From positions 62,001 through 126,000 of the forward strand of contig JAPXFQ010001681.1 in the NCBI GenBank assembly GCA_028564705.1: a stretch of 64,000 bases of DNA, in the 5' to 3' direction. The notes beneath the pieces are model-generated. The model had not been told where the DNA came from and ran no database searches. It worked only from the letters and a program-made list of their open reading frames with translations. Of this stretch, positions 13,105 through 23,311 are shown piece after piece. Source of the DNA: Apricaphanius iberus (Eukaryota > Chordata > Actinopteri > Cyprinodontiformes > Aphaniidae). A program made the position numbers and the translations under genes. The first letter of the stretch is position 1. Each line of letters opens with the position of its first letter.

Positions 13105-16100
13105 TTTTGCTTTCTTTTTAATTCCATTGCGTAAACAACTAACACAAAAGCAGATGTGGAGACAACTAATCATAGCTAAAAATAAGCTAAGAAAGAGTGA
13201 CCCAAACCATGTTTTTTTCTGCCAAGTAAGAGATTAAAAGTTTTTGCTTTGAATGTTCCCCTCAAAAATATTTAAAAACTTAATTTCTTTCAAAAAGGCA
13301 AACCATAGTCCTGTCTTTTGAATCTACAATCCTGTAAAAATGCCTTTTATACAAGAATTACTACTTTACTTCATACTTTATTATATTACCTGATTAATTT
13401 ATTGTTAACCAGGTAAAAACATAACAAAAAATTTTACGTAAAAAATAAAAAAATCTTATTTTTCCTGCCCATAGACACTTTAGACTTCATTATTTTGGCC
13501 GATGTAGCAAAAAGTTTGGACATCTCTGATGTAACGCGTCCAAGAGGAACAGGGACCCTGCAGGAGGTCTCAATGCGGACCCTGAGAGCCTCACCGTACC
13601 TCTAAGGAAGCCCAGCCTCTGAACAGAGGGACCATATTTCTGCGTGTGTGTACTGAGACTTGCCCCCTTGAAGATCTTCTGTCTGAGCGCGCCATCGTCC
13701 CCTATCCTCCCCTCGGCGTCCTGGTGTTTAGCCCAGTCGTCTGCAGACAGCGGCTCCGCCCGGCTCACCTGAGGCCTCGCCCCCAGGTCGATCTGTGAAA
13801 TCAGAGGCGATGATGTCACAGCAGGAACAGACACGTCAGAGCTCGGGACCCGGAGAGTGCTACCTACCCTGGTGATGACCTCGAAGCCCGGCTCCTCCTG
13901 CTGGTTGATCTCCAGGCCTGGAATGACTTCGCCCAGCAGGTCCGCCACCTCCTCTGGGGGGCACTGCTGCTGCTCCTCTGCCCCCCGTAGAGCGTCATAG
14001 ATGTAGTTGGTGACCTTGGAGAAGCTGCCCAGCGTGGTCACGTATGGATCGCGTTTGAACTTCTGCGGGAGGTAAAAAAAAAAAAGGTCGATGAGAACCT
14101 GATCAGAGCGATCCGTCACACTCTGCAGGAAAACACGACGGTGAGGACTGTTGAGTTTAACCCCATTTTTGGGGGCATGCCTCCTAGAATAACAGTTGGT
14201 CTAAAGTCAATAAGAGGGAGTAGTTACCATTTATTATGTTTATTTGCTTCTTTACAATGAAAACAAGCTGCTAATGTTTTATTTTTTTACAGGCAGAATT
14301 CATATTTTCTGTCGTTTAACCTCAATTACTCATGCCCACTATGATTTTCTTGAGAATTTTCACATTAGGGTGCATCAGGGTGTACAGTAGGTATGCCAAA
14401 TTCTGAAAAACACAGCCTCATGCTTACGAGGTTAAAACAAAATGAAAACTGCTGATTGAACATGACACTCGTGAGCAGATCAGCGAGCCCTGCCCTGTTG
14501 GAGGAGCTTCCTGCTAGCTGCATCAGGCCGCGTTTGTGTGTTCTTACGTGAATAAGGCCAAAGTTGTTGTCGTCCAGCAGGTTCTCGAAGGACTGGGACA
14601 GAGCTTTGTTTGGAGTGCTGACCAGCAGACATGTTTCATCCTCAGGACACCTGAAACACACGCAGACCCCGTGTCAGATGGGTTTGTGTGTGTTTCTAAC
14701 AGCGTTAGCAGAACGTCACAGATCCGAATCCACACATCCGGTACTGATCCAGCCTTTTGCCGAGCTGCAGATAAGAACTTTAATAAGAGCTATCAGCTGT
14801 GGCTGCGGCCGTTGTCTGACTTAATCTCCGCTTCAAAACATTTCATCATTGCAGAAATTAACATATAAATGACACGTCTCTCCAGAAGCTCATGGAGTCC
14901 GTCTCTCTGATAAAAAAAAAAAAAATCTACCTTTAGCAGGATCAGACGGATTGATTACCACGGAGGTTCTACTCAGGTTCTCCATGTTCTCATTGCAACA
15001 AACAGTATGAAAGGACCAGATGATCCTTTAACAACCCAAGAAATCCCTGAATTATTAATCTAAATACAGCTTCCTGTTACAGACAAAAAATTATAAAATT
15101 ATTACCCCACAGCCTAAATGAATGATAAAATAAACCTTCGGCAGATCCAAAATGCTCAAATGAAGTTTCTAATGAAGCGGAATGATTGCTTCTTTTTTTT
15201 TCACCTCGATTTCCTAGCTTGCTACATTTAAAGAAGTAGATATAAAAAGTTAGGGATGTTATTTTCTTGTGAAATTTAAAATAATATAATGTACTTATGG
15301 GGATAGGAGCTAATAATTAATACTACTTCCTACTCCTTTTCAAGTTGGTACATGACTTATTAAGATGTATTAATTTTTTTAATAATTTTTGTTTTGTTTT
15401 TGGTCTATACGAGTTTACAGGTGGTTGAAATTTTTTGTCATTTCATGGGAAGCACACATGATTTTATTTTAAACTTGAAATAAAATTATTCCAATTCAAT
15501 GAAAAACAAGAAGAGAAATCACATTTCTCCAGTGTCAGCTTAGGTTTAGTGGCTTCCTGTTAAATACAAATTACAACCAAAAAGTACAGACTGCTCATAG
15601 GCCCTGCCAAAGTGAGCAGTAAACAATACATCAGTTGAGCATATGATAAATTAAATTAAGTCCAATAACTTGTCCAGCCACAATCATTTCTATTTGGATG
15701 CTTGTTTGTTTTCCTCATATTTCTCCCTTTTTCTACCAAAGAGACTGGATTTTTTTGTTGTTGTTGTGCAGTGTTTATTTACTCCTAATTTGTAGTTTTG
15801 TAGAGGTAACAAAAAACAGTTCCATTCTCATCCACTAGGGGCTACCTCCAGAAAGGAGCAAGGTCCCATTGACTCCCATGTTTAAAAAAACAACTGAAAT
15901 AATTATGTTTACAGCCTGATACAAAAAATAACGTTTAATACTTTAAAATTACGAACAATAAGGGGCGTAGCATCATGATTTGATGGGTCTCAGATGAGCC
16001 GTCAGTGCTAGCGGTGGTGGCTAACGGCTTGACCCTAACTTGCTTCAGGGATGGCCGCATCCTTGGAGTCACGTTAACAGTCTAGGAAATTCTATGCCGC

Positions 16101-19100
16101 GATGCCGCTAGAGAGCAGCTGCTCCTGCCCCGGTTAGAGAACGGGACAACAGCTCAAAACGATATGGCTCAGAGCCGCTCGCCTCCTCCACAGAACCTAT
16201 CTCCCTGTACACTGTTCTCTTTGGTGTGGAGAAAAATCTTCAACCTCCATATTATTTCTCCCTGAGGCAGCGAACTCGTGTTACTACGGCTCCCTCCATC
16301 TTTCTGGCCATCTTTGACTCTGAGCTGCTGCAACATGTCAGTCGCAGCTCAGACCACACCCAGCCATTCATCCCCCCTTCATGTTCCCTGGTCTGCCAGG
16401 CACTGCCTCCTTTTGAGACGTTTTTCAAAAAGAAATGTGGGGGGGGGGGGTTATACTCTGGTACAGGGGGTGTGTTACTCTTCAAATATTGGTTCATGAA
16501 ATCGGTTCTAGCATGCTAGAATCTATAAGCATGCCCTTTTTTTTAACTTTTAACTAAAATGCGTACTTCTAAACTTTGTAAACTAAACGTTGCTTGCTCA
16601 TGAAATATTTAGTTACAAACTGTGACATTTATGTGAAAGGAAAAAGTGATGAAAATAGTATTTATGAAAATGTCTTTCTCTTATGACAGGCTAAAATAAC
16701 TCAAATTATTGCAGTTCATTTTTCAGCGGAGTTACATTTTGTGATACCCATCATCACACAGAACAGGAAAGGATTTGAACCTAATAGCAAAATCAAAAAA
16801 ATCTCATAACTGCTGTTTTTCTCTTTCTGTTGTAGAATAAAAACATTTTCAACATTAATAACAAAACTGGACTGTCTTTGGCAACGTTCTCGATTTTGTT
16901 CCACCTATGTAACGCATTCACCTACCAGCTATCAGAATCAGTGATCCTTTAAATTTGAGGGGTACTTCAGATGTCAGCAGATAAATAAAAGAACATTCCG
17001 ATAAAGTGGTTTTTTACACAGTGACGCCACATTCATTTCCAAAGCCTAGGCGTTTTGTCTCAAATACCTTTTTTAAAGTGAAAGATTTTGCAAGGTCAGC
17101 TGCTGTTTCCATCAATTATTTCAGTACCTAAGAGCTACCACTTTTCCAGAATGCAATGCAGTGTGATGTCAGAGACTAGTATTCATTAAAACAATCCAGT
17201 CTTAATAACATTTGCTTCATTAATATTATTATTGAAATTAGTCCAAATGTTGTATTGTCACAGAGACCCTACTCAGGTATGGCAAGTCTGTTGATGCCCA
17301 GCAGAGGAAGAGGAGGGGAAGATGTGCTTAATTTATGGAAAGGTAATAAAGAAATTAGTCAATGGTTATAATCGTATTTTGTGTTCTTCCTTCTATTTTC
17401 TGAACTTCTTCCATTTCATGGACCCAAAGAGAACAACCATCTTAGTGAGGAGTTCCTGGAGGACCAGCTCAATGGACGTGCCTTTGCTTCAGGACTCAAC
17501 CACTTTTGACCTGGAAGCTTTCAGAGGAAACCTTTCATCAATGAAGAACAGAGCAGGATACATGTTTCTCACACACACACACTCACAGCATCAACTTGAA
17601 AACTAACATATTTAGGAAAGTGGTTACAGCTTCTTGGTTCATCGTATTCAAGCTGATGGGTCTGCTGAGTTTTGGAGGTGTGTCCGAGGTTGCAAAGCTA
17701 GTTTCAGTTCCAGATTCCACATAAGTGCAAAGAGCTTTCTCTGTGGGTAGACTAAACAAAACTATAGAAAGGAAATGTGTTGACAAATAGCTGACACACA
17801 CGGCCACAGTGTTTTAAATGGGAGCCGTTTGTATCTGCCATCAAGGTATCCAAGCACTAAACTTACTGAAATTTACACTGCACTGAAATGCACTCAGAGA
17901 CCGAATACTGCTGTTTAAATGGCCAAATTTGGTCCAACAAAAGTATATTTTTGTTTCACTATTTGCATTAGAAGTATTTTTTGTATTTGCCAAAAACTGT
18001 GCTTTAGTAAATTAATCCATTATCATAATTGTCATTGGTTATTTGATGTTATTTTATTTCCAATTTGGTTTATAAATACCTATCCTGTAATATATCAATG
18101 TATATACAGCATATGTATCCGTGTATATTGTCCTGATGATACACAACCCATAATCCTTCTGATCACCAGAAGTCTAGATGAACATTTCTCAGCAAAGTAC
18201 AAACACCGGGTATAAAAGTCTTAAGAATAAGCTGTTTGTGTAACGTCTGCTTCTTTATTACTTTGCAAGACAAAACCCTAAATTATTTCCTCTTTTCCAT
18301 TAATATCCTCATTCCAAATGTCAAGGTGTGTTGTTTAGGTGCCATAAAACTACTGTAACCTTAATTGAATTCTGTATTCCGGAGTAGGAAAATTCTCTTT
18401 TTAAGGCAGCTTTCGCAAGAATAAAGTGTAAAGTGAAAGACAGAGGAGAGCCAGTAGACTGTAGAGCATCATCAAATAATAATAATAATAATAATAAACA
18501 GTAAGGGAATTTTAAAAAATGTCACCCCAAAGACGTTCACGAACCTCCGCATTCGAAAAGTACGTCTTAAAATTAAATAATTTATTATACTACTAAATTA
18601 TATTGGAGCGCACAAAAATAGAACTTACATTTTCTATCTATAGGGTTCTCTAGAGTTTAGAGGGCCACATAAATGGCCATGGAGGGCCGGATTTGGCCCC
18701 CACGCCTTGAGTCTGACACAGGTGGTTTAAAGCATTGAGACTGTTGGCAGTTCATCTGAAATACGCCCCTCACTTTTTGGTGGTCGAATTTATTTCCAAA
18801 CTTTCTATAATTTCATAAATCAAACGTATTGAATTTGCTGCTGTACTACATCCGAGTTTAGAGTACTAACATTCATCCCCCAGACTTTTGTTAATCCAGC
18901 CTCGGCCACTCACTCTGTCAGCAGAGCGAACCTCCTCAGGCTGTCCAGGAACTTTTTGCTGCCGCCCTGGTGGAAGTGCAGCGTCGGGAGGGTGCAGGAG
19001 GAGTCCTTCGGCTGTAGGCAGAGAAACGTCCAACCTTCGTCCTTCACCGTGATGGACCGGAGGTCACTGATGTTGACAGAGAAAGCCCAGCGGCTCCGCT

Positions 19101-20202
19101 CGTGGCCGTGGTTCAGAGAGCCTGAGAGACCAGACGCAGGGTTTAGAAATCACACTGTGGAATGGCTTATTTAAAAATATTAGAGACACACACAAACATA
19201 AAGAGATGTAGCGTTAACTCTGAGAACCTGAAAGCAAACTAAGAGTCCCCGTTTGTTTGGAAATATTTTTATCTTGGAATTTCATCAGGAAGTCTACAGA
19301 CCCACCCTCTCCATTGGTGCAGTTCTTCTTCTTGAAGGAGACAGCGTTCACCATGTCCCACTCGGTCTCGTAGCTCTGCTGCGTCTCCAGCAGCTGCCGG
19401 GACTGGGACTTCTCTCCGGGACACTCCATCACTGAACTGGAATCCTTGGGAGAAAACACGACACACTGAAAACCTGATGCCACGACGCTCCTAGGCGATC
19501 AGGGGTCACGCAGCGAGCAGACACAAACCTGTCCGGCGCACAGCATGTTGGACGGGTCCACGCTGTCCTCCAGAGGGCGGTATTCTACCAGAATCTCTGC
19601 GTCCTGCAGGTAGAAGAAGCAGCAGAGTGATCACTAAACACTAAAAGTCCTCATCTAAAAGGTATCCAAAATGGTGAACATTATTTTCATTTTGAGAAAG
19701 TATCGCATACATAAAAATAAGTGGAATAATCGGAAGCCCACCATAAACTATATTAAGAACGAACAAATGTTTTTTCCTTAAACGATGTAATCATCAGTTC
19801 AAATTGTAATGTACGACATGCCGTAAATATAAATAAAGCTTTGAAAAGAACGGAAAAAAAAGTCCTCATCTCTTTTCTGAACAGACCAAAATAAATCCTC
19901 TGCAAGAAACACTGAAGACGACAGAATCTGTGACCCGTAACTCGTTACCATCAGAAGCATCAACACAGAACTGAGCAGTAGGAGCCTTTAATTTACCTTC
20001 TCCAGGATTCGAAGGGATCCTGAAACCAGTAGATCTTGGTCCAGGCCTCCTTCATCTGGGCTCGGATGGAGGAAGATCCCCTCATGTTCAAATATCACCT
20101 GCAGAGGGCAAAGTTTGCTTACTAAACAGGGCTGGGTATCATTTTTAAATTTCAAGAATTGATTCGATTCAGATTCTCAAGAGTTAGAATCGATTTTATA
20201 TA

Positions 20203-20237
<35 letters not shown>

Positions 20238-21072
20238 CATGGAGTTTGCATGTTCTCCCCGTGCACGCGTGGGTTCCCTCCGTGTACTCCGGCTTCCTCC
20301 CACAGTCCAAAAACATGACTGTCAAGTTAATTGATCTCTCTAAATTGTCCTTAGGTTTGAGTGTGTGCGTGCATGGTTGTTTGTCCTGTCTGTCTCTATG
20401 TGGCCCTGTGATGGACTGGCGACCTGTCCAGGGTGTAACCCGCCTCAGGTTTGATTTTACGATTTTTTTCAATACAGCCCTATTTCTAAGAGAGAAGCTT
20501 TACCTAAAAACTAAGGTCCAATCAGATACAACAGAACCAAGATGAGATTTCAAAAAAGCTCCAATATCAGATTATTACACAAAATCATCTTAAACGGAAC
20601 AAGACAATTTTACTATACAGACCAGAGTTTTTACTATCTTTAAATCTTGAATTATGACAGTTGTAATAAAGTATTTTTGGGTGGAAGCTCTAGCTGTAAT
20701 ACTTCTGGAAACCGGGGCGCAAATCTCGGCCTGAAGCCGGGTCAGCAGCTGCGTTTCTGGGCATCAGCCACAACAACACCCCGTTGTCCCACCGGATCAT
20801 CCGTGCCCCGCGGCTCTTTAACAGCACGGGGAACCGGAGGACAACCGGTTCGGAGAGCAACACAAACTGAAACTGTCTCATTTGCTGGCAGTAACCCTCC
20901 GCCTGCTGCTGCGGATATTCCCGGTCAGATAACATCACGGTCAACGACCGGAGGCGCAGCCCGGACCGCCACACGGAGCTCGGCCCACATCTGGGTCAAA
21001 CTCCGTCCCTGAAATGGCTGTTAAAGACGAATGTTTTGCTTCATGTTTTCCTACCTTTAACAGCTCCGCCAT
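462..21072 (-). CDS. tbc1d15: TBC1 domain family member 15 (Rab GAP), 5' 14 coding exons, 3' end outside window
   Basis: Rab GTPase-activating protein; the mammalian orthologue acts on RAB7 and works at lysosomes and mitochondria (with FIS1). Coding exons in transcript order: 21055-21072, 19997-20098, 19529-19603, 19306-19444, 18914-19121, 14548-14650, 13868-14062, 13664-13792, 9764-9867, 9390-9484, 7376-7492, 922-1022, 643-742, 462-559. They join without a frameshift into 528 codons that follow the TBC1D15 protein throughout: N-terminal Rab-binding region (about residues 1-320), then the TBC domain. The domain opens with an LRxxxWxxLLG-like stretch in exon 9, carries the arginine-finger motif IxxDxxR (I389 to R395) at the exon 10/11 border, and the glutamine-finger YVQ (430-432) in exon 12. 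All introns are GT-AG except intron 8, which has a GC donor. The start gives a short MAELLK first exon in place of the longer human start. The last third of the TBC domain and the C-terminus lie left of position 1. Identification is secure; the exact start is likely. Confidence 0.95.
1023..1944. other. Left part of tbc1d15 intron 11, no recognisable feature
   Basis: AT-rich intronic sequence with no exon, RNA gene or clear repeat. A 61-codon open frame at 1098-1283 has no recognisable motif and was not accepted. Confidence 0.4.
2938..5244 (+). mobile_element. Helitron-like (Helitron2/Helentron-type) non-autonomous element
   Basis: The left end carries a 10-bp palindrome (GTGTGAATGC, loop TGTAG, GCATTCACAC at 2938-2962). 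The right end repeats GCATTCACAC at 5203-5212, then has a 7-bp hairpin (TGCATTT/AAATGCA, 5213-5233), a T-run and terminal CTAG at 5241-5244. Terminal CTRR preceded by a hairpin is the Helitron signature, and palindromes near both ends are typical of Helentrons. No Rep/helicase ORF remains. An internal array of about 30-bp units built on TTTAGCTTAATTTAGCTAA lies at 4860-4940. The exact left boundary is uncertain by a few bases. Confidence 0.65.
4205..4440 (+). repeat. tRNA-derived SINE inside the Helitron-like element
   Basis: A perfect pol III B box GGTTCAAATCC is at 4259-4269. A degenerate A-box-like stretch lies about 35 bp upstream (tgacctaggtag, 4220-4231), and the body continues with the CATTGTCTTTGGGC...CTTCACCCACAT block common in fish tRNA-derived SINEs. 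No poly(A) or simple-repeat tail is obvious, so it is probably truncated. Confidence 0.5.
5440..6224. other. tbc1d15 intron 11, central part
   Basis: AT-rich intronic sequence with an A/G-rich low-complexity tract at about 6001-6035. No exon or clear element seen. Confidence 0.35.
6225..6780. mobile_element. hAT-type MITE with 8-bp target duplication
   Basis: Begins TAGGGTTGTCAAAAT and ends with the inverse ...ATTTTGACAACACTA. The flanks aggtgaac (6217-6224) and atgtgaac (6781-6788) match at 7 of 8 bases. About 556 bp with no coding capacity. Lies in tbc1d15 intron 11. Confidence 0.65.
6786..7290 (+). mobile_element. Probable non-autonomous DNA element with a 31-codon ORF remnant
   Basis: Opens with AGCCTGGGTGCCAGCC and ends near GGCTACGTCTGGCTAGTGTG; it contains blocks common in dispersed fish elements (TCTGATTGGTTATAGG, CAAAACACGCCCCATAATC). 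A short frame from ATG 6998 to TAA 7093 begins MAAAGELRC and ends LILKEEF. It looks like the start of a longer coding sequence cut off by deletion. Boundaries are approximate and the family unresolved. Confidence 0.35.
7889..8955. mobile_element. Non-autonomous PIF/Harbinger-like element (TAA target)
   Basis: Terminal inverted repeats AGCCTAGTTTATA (left) and TATAAACTAGGCT (right), flanked on both sides by TAA (7886-7888 and 8956-8958). A three-base TWA target duplication fits PIF/Harbinger. 1,067 bp without a transposase. The left 350 bp has a relative at 52146-52450, where GACGCAGCGCCAT.ATCC is shared. In tbc1d15 intron 10-11 DNA, between exons 11 (7376) and 10 (9484). Confidence 0.6.
8956..9389. 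other. tbc1d15 intron 10, right part
   Basis: Intronic sequence between the Harbinger-like element and exon 10. Nothing further recognised. Confidence 0.35.
9739..9758. repeat. (GT)10 microsatellite just downstream of the exon 9 donor
   Basis: On the transcribed strand this is a CA-repeat beginning about 5 nt after the 5' splice site of tbc1d15 exon 9 (donor at 9763/9762). CA-repeats in this position are known hnRNP L sites. Confidence 0.8.
9930..10390. repeat. MITE-like repeat, family A (copy 1)
   Basis: Starts GGCTGGATGATAATTCGA and ends in a TTATCGATATTGATCAATATGACTAG stretch of inverted character. Shares long blocks with 40520-41215, for example CAGGTAGCTTAATATTACA followed by CTACTTACTCC/CTACCTACTCC. 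No coding capacity. Lies in tbc1d15 intron 8. Confidence 0.55.
10743..11162. repeat. MITE-like repeat, family B (copy 1)
   Basis: Begins GGGGATGTAAGAAAATATC and ends CCAATAAACATCCCTG, a weak inverted pair; a second copy with the same ends is at 33530-33727. It carries an A-run followed by a TA microsatellite at 11041-11077. Confidence 0.5.
11444..13061 (-). mobile_element. Tc1/mariner-superfamily element, Intruder (DD38E) type, apparently intact
   Basis: 1,618 bp. Terminal inverted repeats at 11444-11470 and 13035-13061 are 27 bp with one mismatch, starting CACTACCGTTCAAA. TA dinucleotides flank both ends (11442-11443, 13062-13063). The element landed in a TA microsatellite, whose halves remain at 11430-11443 and 13062-13096. 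It holds one uninterrupted transposase gene. It sits in intron 8 of tbc1d15, in the same orientation as the gene. Confidence 0.9.
11606..12649 (-). CDS. Tc1-like transposase, DD38E catalytic triad
   Basis: 347 residues, the normal length for Tc1 transposases, with no stop or frameshift. An N-terminal paired-like helix-turn-helix (about 8-45: ETRQSILVLRNEGYSMREIA...) is followed by a GRPR hinge at 59-62, a second HTH (about 75-112) and a basic NLS-like region (about 117-135). The catalytic core has D154 in WTDES, D244 in QQDNDPKH and E283 in SPDLNPFE. There are 38 residues between D244 and E283, against 34 in Sleeping Beauty and other Tc1 proteins, because of extra residues before EWPAQSPD. 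DD38E defines the Intruder family described from fishes and some other vertebrates. It cuts and pastes the element at TA sites. Activity is inferred from the intact frame and TIRs only. Confidence 0.93.
   Translation of the reverse strand: MARKRKLSSETRQSILVLRNEGYSMREIAKKLKISYNGVYYSLQRTAQTGSNQSRKRSGRPRCTTEQEDKYIRVSSLRNRRLTGPQLASSLNSTRKTPVSTSTVKRRLRDSGLQGRVAKKKPYLRLANKRKRLRWAKEHRHWTEEDWKKVLWTDESKFEVFGSQRRTFVRRRTTEKMLEECLTPSVKHGGGNVMVWGCFGAGKVGDLYRVKGILNKEGYHSILQRHAIPSGQRLIGANFILQQDNDPKHTSKLCKNYLEKKQAAGILSVMEWPAQSPDLNPFELLWEQLDRMVCKKCPSNQSKLWELLLEAWGAISPDYLNKLTARMPKVCNAVIAANGGFFDESKV
13062..13103. repeat. (TA)n microsatellite plus T-run
   Basis: The remainder of the AT-repeat into which the Intruder-type element inserted, followed by a poly-T run. 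The left half is at 11430-11443. Confidence 0.8.
18475..18497. repeat. (AAT)n microsatellite
   Basis: Seven to eight perfect AAT units in tbc1d15 intron 5. Confidence 0.75.
18605..18725. repeat. Interspersed repeat, copy 2
   Basis: Same family as 270-425: shares ATAGAACTTA, GGCCACATAAATGGCC, GGCCGGATTTGGCCCC and the GAGTCTGACAC end. Upstream, 18570-18604 (TTAAATTAAATAATTTATTATAC) may belong to it too. Confidence 0.5.
20195..20455. repeat. TA microsatellite and fish high-copy interspersed repeat
   Basis: A TA-repeat (20199-20235) is followed by a block with GCATGGAGTTTGCATGTTCTC, CTCCGGCTTCCTCCCACAGTC, CTAAATTG.CC and GATGGACTGGCGACCTGTCC. This is a very common teleost repeat and is often seen as the tail of longer elements. 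It lies in tbc1d15 intron 1. Confidence 0.7.
20690..21054. promoter_or_regulatory. CpG-rich first intron of tbc1d15
   Basis: Locally GC- and CpG-rich, in contrast to the AT-rich surroundings, and continuous with the promoter. A 121-codon open frame on the plus strand here (20647-21012) is most simply an accident of GC content. Probably the downstream part of a promoter CpG island. Confidence 0.45.
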
Positions 21073-21160
21073 GTTCCTGCTCTACTTCTGTGACGTCAGC
21101 GCGTCACGTGTGACGCAACAGCTAAAGCAAAACTGACAGCTCAGCTTCCTGTGACGACAC
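21073..21160 (-). promoter_or_regulatory. tbc1d15 proximal promoter / 5' UTR with CRE and E-box
   Basis: Directly upstream of the start codon. A perfect cAMP-response palindrome TGACGTCA lies at 21091-21098 and an E-box CACGTG at 21105-21110 inside TCACGTG, the core of CLEAR/M-box sites bound by TFEB and MITF. No TATA box is seen, as usual for a housekeeping gene. The sites are visible; which factors bind is inference. Confidence 0.55.
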
Positions 21161-22583
21161 CACGGAGCTTCCGGTAAAATAAAATAAACCAAAAAAGAAA
21201 AAAAATGTAAAACACCGAATTGAAAAAATTAAAGTCAATAAAAAAACTAAAGTTCCAAAAATTGTAATTAATATCGACCCAGAGCTGGCCCAAGATTATC
21301 TGAGGCCTTAAACTGAATTTAATTTGAGGTCCCAATTGCACAATATCCATCATAAAAACAATTCCATATGGTTTTCTTTAACATGATATTTAAATTATGA
21401 GAAACGGATTCTTTTATTGTATATTCCATAGACATTAATTTCCTAGTTAGCTCAGAAGTCAGTCCGGGATTATGCAAAAACAAACTTTGATACACAATAA
21501 AAATGTGGCAAGTGTTCATAGTTTGAAGGTAATTTAATAATTTTGCTAATGTTTGAAGTTATGAATTACTTCATGGACGAAACTTGCGTATAAATGATCA
21601 GTTTGAAGATTAAAAAACTTTTTTTTCCCCGGCTATCTCAGCTTTGTTCAAATATTTGATGAAGTGAATAATATTTTTCACATATTACATACAACAGTAC
21701 AGCTTGGCTTTCTGTAAATGGTCAGATGTTTTAGAATTTACCCCCTTACACTTTTATAACCAATTCACTGTTTTAGTTTTAATAATCACTCTAGAAACGT
21801 ATTTAGAAAATCACAGAGCGATTTTAAATGATTGAAAGGGTCCATTTAATTTATTGGTTCACTAGGTAATTATTTGTTTTATTTTTTAAATATATGTTGT
21901 AAAACAGTGAGTAAAAAGAATCATGCCTAGTTCAAATAAAAGAAAAAGCAGCGGTACAGTTTCAGTGATAGCTTTAACTGAAAAGGCCTCATCTAGTCTT
22001 AGACCAATTCTGATATCAAAAGTTTGATCAACTTAATCTTTATTCACTCAATGAAATTTAAAACATAACTAACACCCTCCCAAGGAGAGGCTGCTTCACT
22101 TGAATTATTCAGTTGGTCAAGCAGTCAAGTCCAAACAATACACACCAATGATATCTGGAACTGTGCAACCATTGAGTTTGCTTGTGTGTTTGGCCAGATG
22201 TGTATTACATTGCTTTAATCCCAAAGAAAAACAGCTCAACCAAATGTTTTTGTTTTAAATACTAACAGGTATTTAACTAATGTCTACCAATATAAAAATT
22301 CATCAATCATCTATACCTGCTTGTACTTACAGGACTGATCAAATTAGCAGCAAATTGTTTGTATAAAATATTAAATATGATCTTGATTGGCTTCACCCTT
22401 TTAGAAGGCATTATAGGGCTGATTTGAATATAGTTTTCAATATGAAATCCAATTATAATTTTAAACAGTTTCAAATCAAATTACATGGCAGCCAAAACTA
22501 AATAAAATTTTTACTTATCCTAAATGGAAATTAAATGACATAACTCATCCAAGTATCTTTAAAGAGTTGTTGTGGATGTAGAT
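21161..22583. other. Intergenic, tbc1d15 5' side
   Basis: Between the tbc1d15 promoter and the MITE at 22584. AT-rich, with only short open frames rich in low-complexity residues. Nothing recognised. Confidence 0.4.
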
Positions 22584-22896
22584 AGGGATGCAACGATACC
22601 AATGCTTTGATTTGAGTACTTTCCAATACAGAGTACCAATGCTGATACTTCTACCACACATAAACAATGCAATGAATTGGAAGAACGTTTTTTAATAAAT
22701 GAATTAGATAAAAAAAAAAAAAAAACGTAATAAAAATGACCAAAAAACAAAAATTTCCATTTAAAAAAGATTTTCAGTGAAATTACTGCAGAGTTTACAC
22801 ATTTAAAGTATCGGTTCATGGCATCGTTTAGCTTTAACCGGTACACTACATTACAACGGTATCGGCCCCAATACTAGCATCAGTGCATCACTAGAT
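22584..22896. repeat. MITE with inverted ends (AGGGATGCAACGATAC ... GTGCATCACTA)
   Basis: About 313 bp. Opens TAGGGATGCAACGATACC and closes CATCAGTGCATCACTAG, an inverted pair with mismatches. The interior repeats a GTACCAATGCTGATAC motif in both orientations. No coding capacity. Confidence 0.5.
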
Positions 22897-23074
22897 GTAG
22901 ACACTGTGGGCAGCGGGAGTCTCCGATAGCACCCAACCACACAACAAACCTGAGGCGGCCTCTGACTGAAGACTTGTGTGAAATTCTCATGACATGCCAA
23001 CAGATGAGTTTATGTGCAGCAGAGACATTTCCCAGCAAAATGTTCTGGGTGACGTCAGCTGGTGGCAATCACTG

Positions 23075-23311
23075 CTAATCCACTCCATTTGCTTTTGCCG
23101 CTCCTCTTAAAACCTCGTCTGGCTGCATGGTCAGAGGGACATCAGAGTCCGGGAAACGATTCTTACCCATTATGATCAATGGAAAGGATGGTTTGAACTT
23201 CCTTCTTCCATCGCTGCTCTTTGGTCCTGCTCTGCACCCATAAAGCATCTTTTTCAATTCAAGGTCATAGTTAAGGTATTTGAGTTTTTTGGGTTCCAAT
23301 TTTAATTCCAA
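23075..23311 (-). other. Unrecognised 78-codon ORF in the intergenic region
   Basis: From ATG 23311 to a stop at 23075. Composition is ordinary and protein-like: charged start (MELKLEPKKLKYL), a middle with KSSDGRRKFKPSFPLIIMG and an end with PLTMQPDEVL. I do not recognise the family. It lies downstream of zfc3h1 on the same strand, with no obvious promoter or splice partner. It could be a fragment of a transposon, a pseudogene piece or chance. Confidence 0.2.

Larger units (their letters stand above)
14651..18913. other. tbc1d15 intron 5
   Basis: The longest coding gap in the middle of the gene. It holds a probable dispersed repeat of moderate GC (about 15790-16510, opening near CTAGGGGCTACCTCCAG, with a G-run at 16439-16450), an (ATA)n tract at 18475-18497 and the repeat copy at 18605-18725. 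A short stretch around 17430-17560 reads like eroded coding sequence on the plus strand but has no recognisable family. Confidence 0.4.

Noticed and set aside
13490..14119. Single 209-codon minus-strand ORF as a gene of its own
   Set aside because: It merely reads through tbc1d15 exons 7 and 8 and the short intron between; splice signals and homology define the real exons.
16226..16519. 97-codon ORF in tbc1d15 intron 5
   Set aside because: Open on both strands, ends in a G-run, no motif; likely repeat sequence.
20647..21012. 121-codon plus-strand ORF near the tbc1d15 promoter
   Set aside because: CpG-rich first intron; composition (Ser/Thr/Gly/Arg-rich, no motif) fits chance opening of a GC-rich frame.
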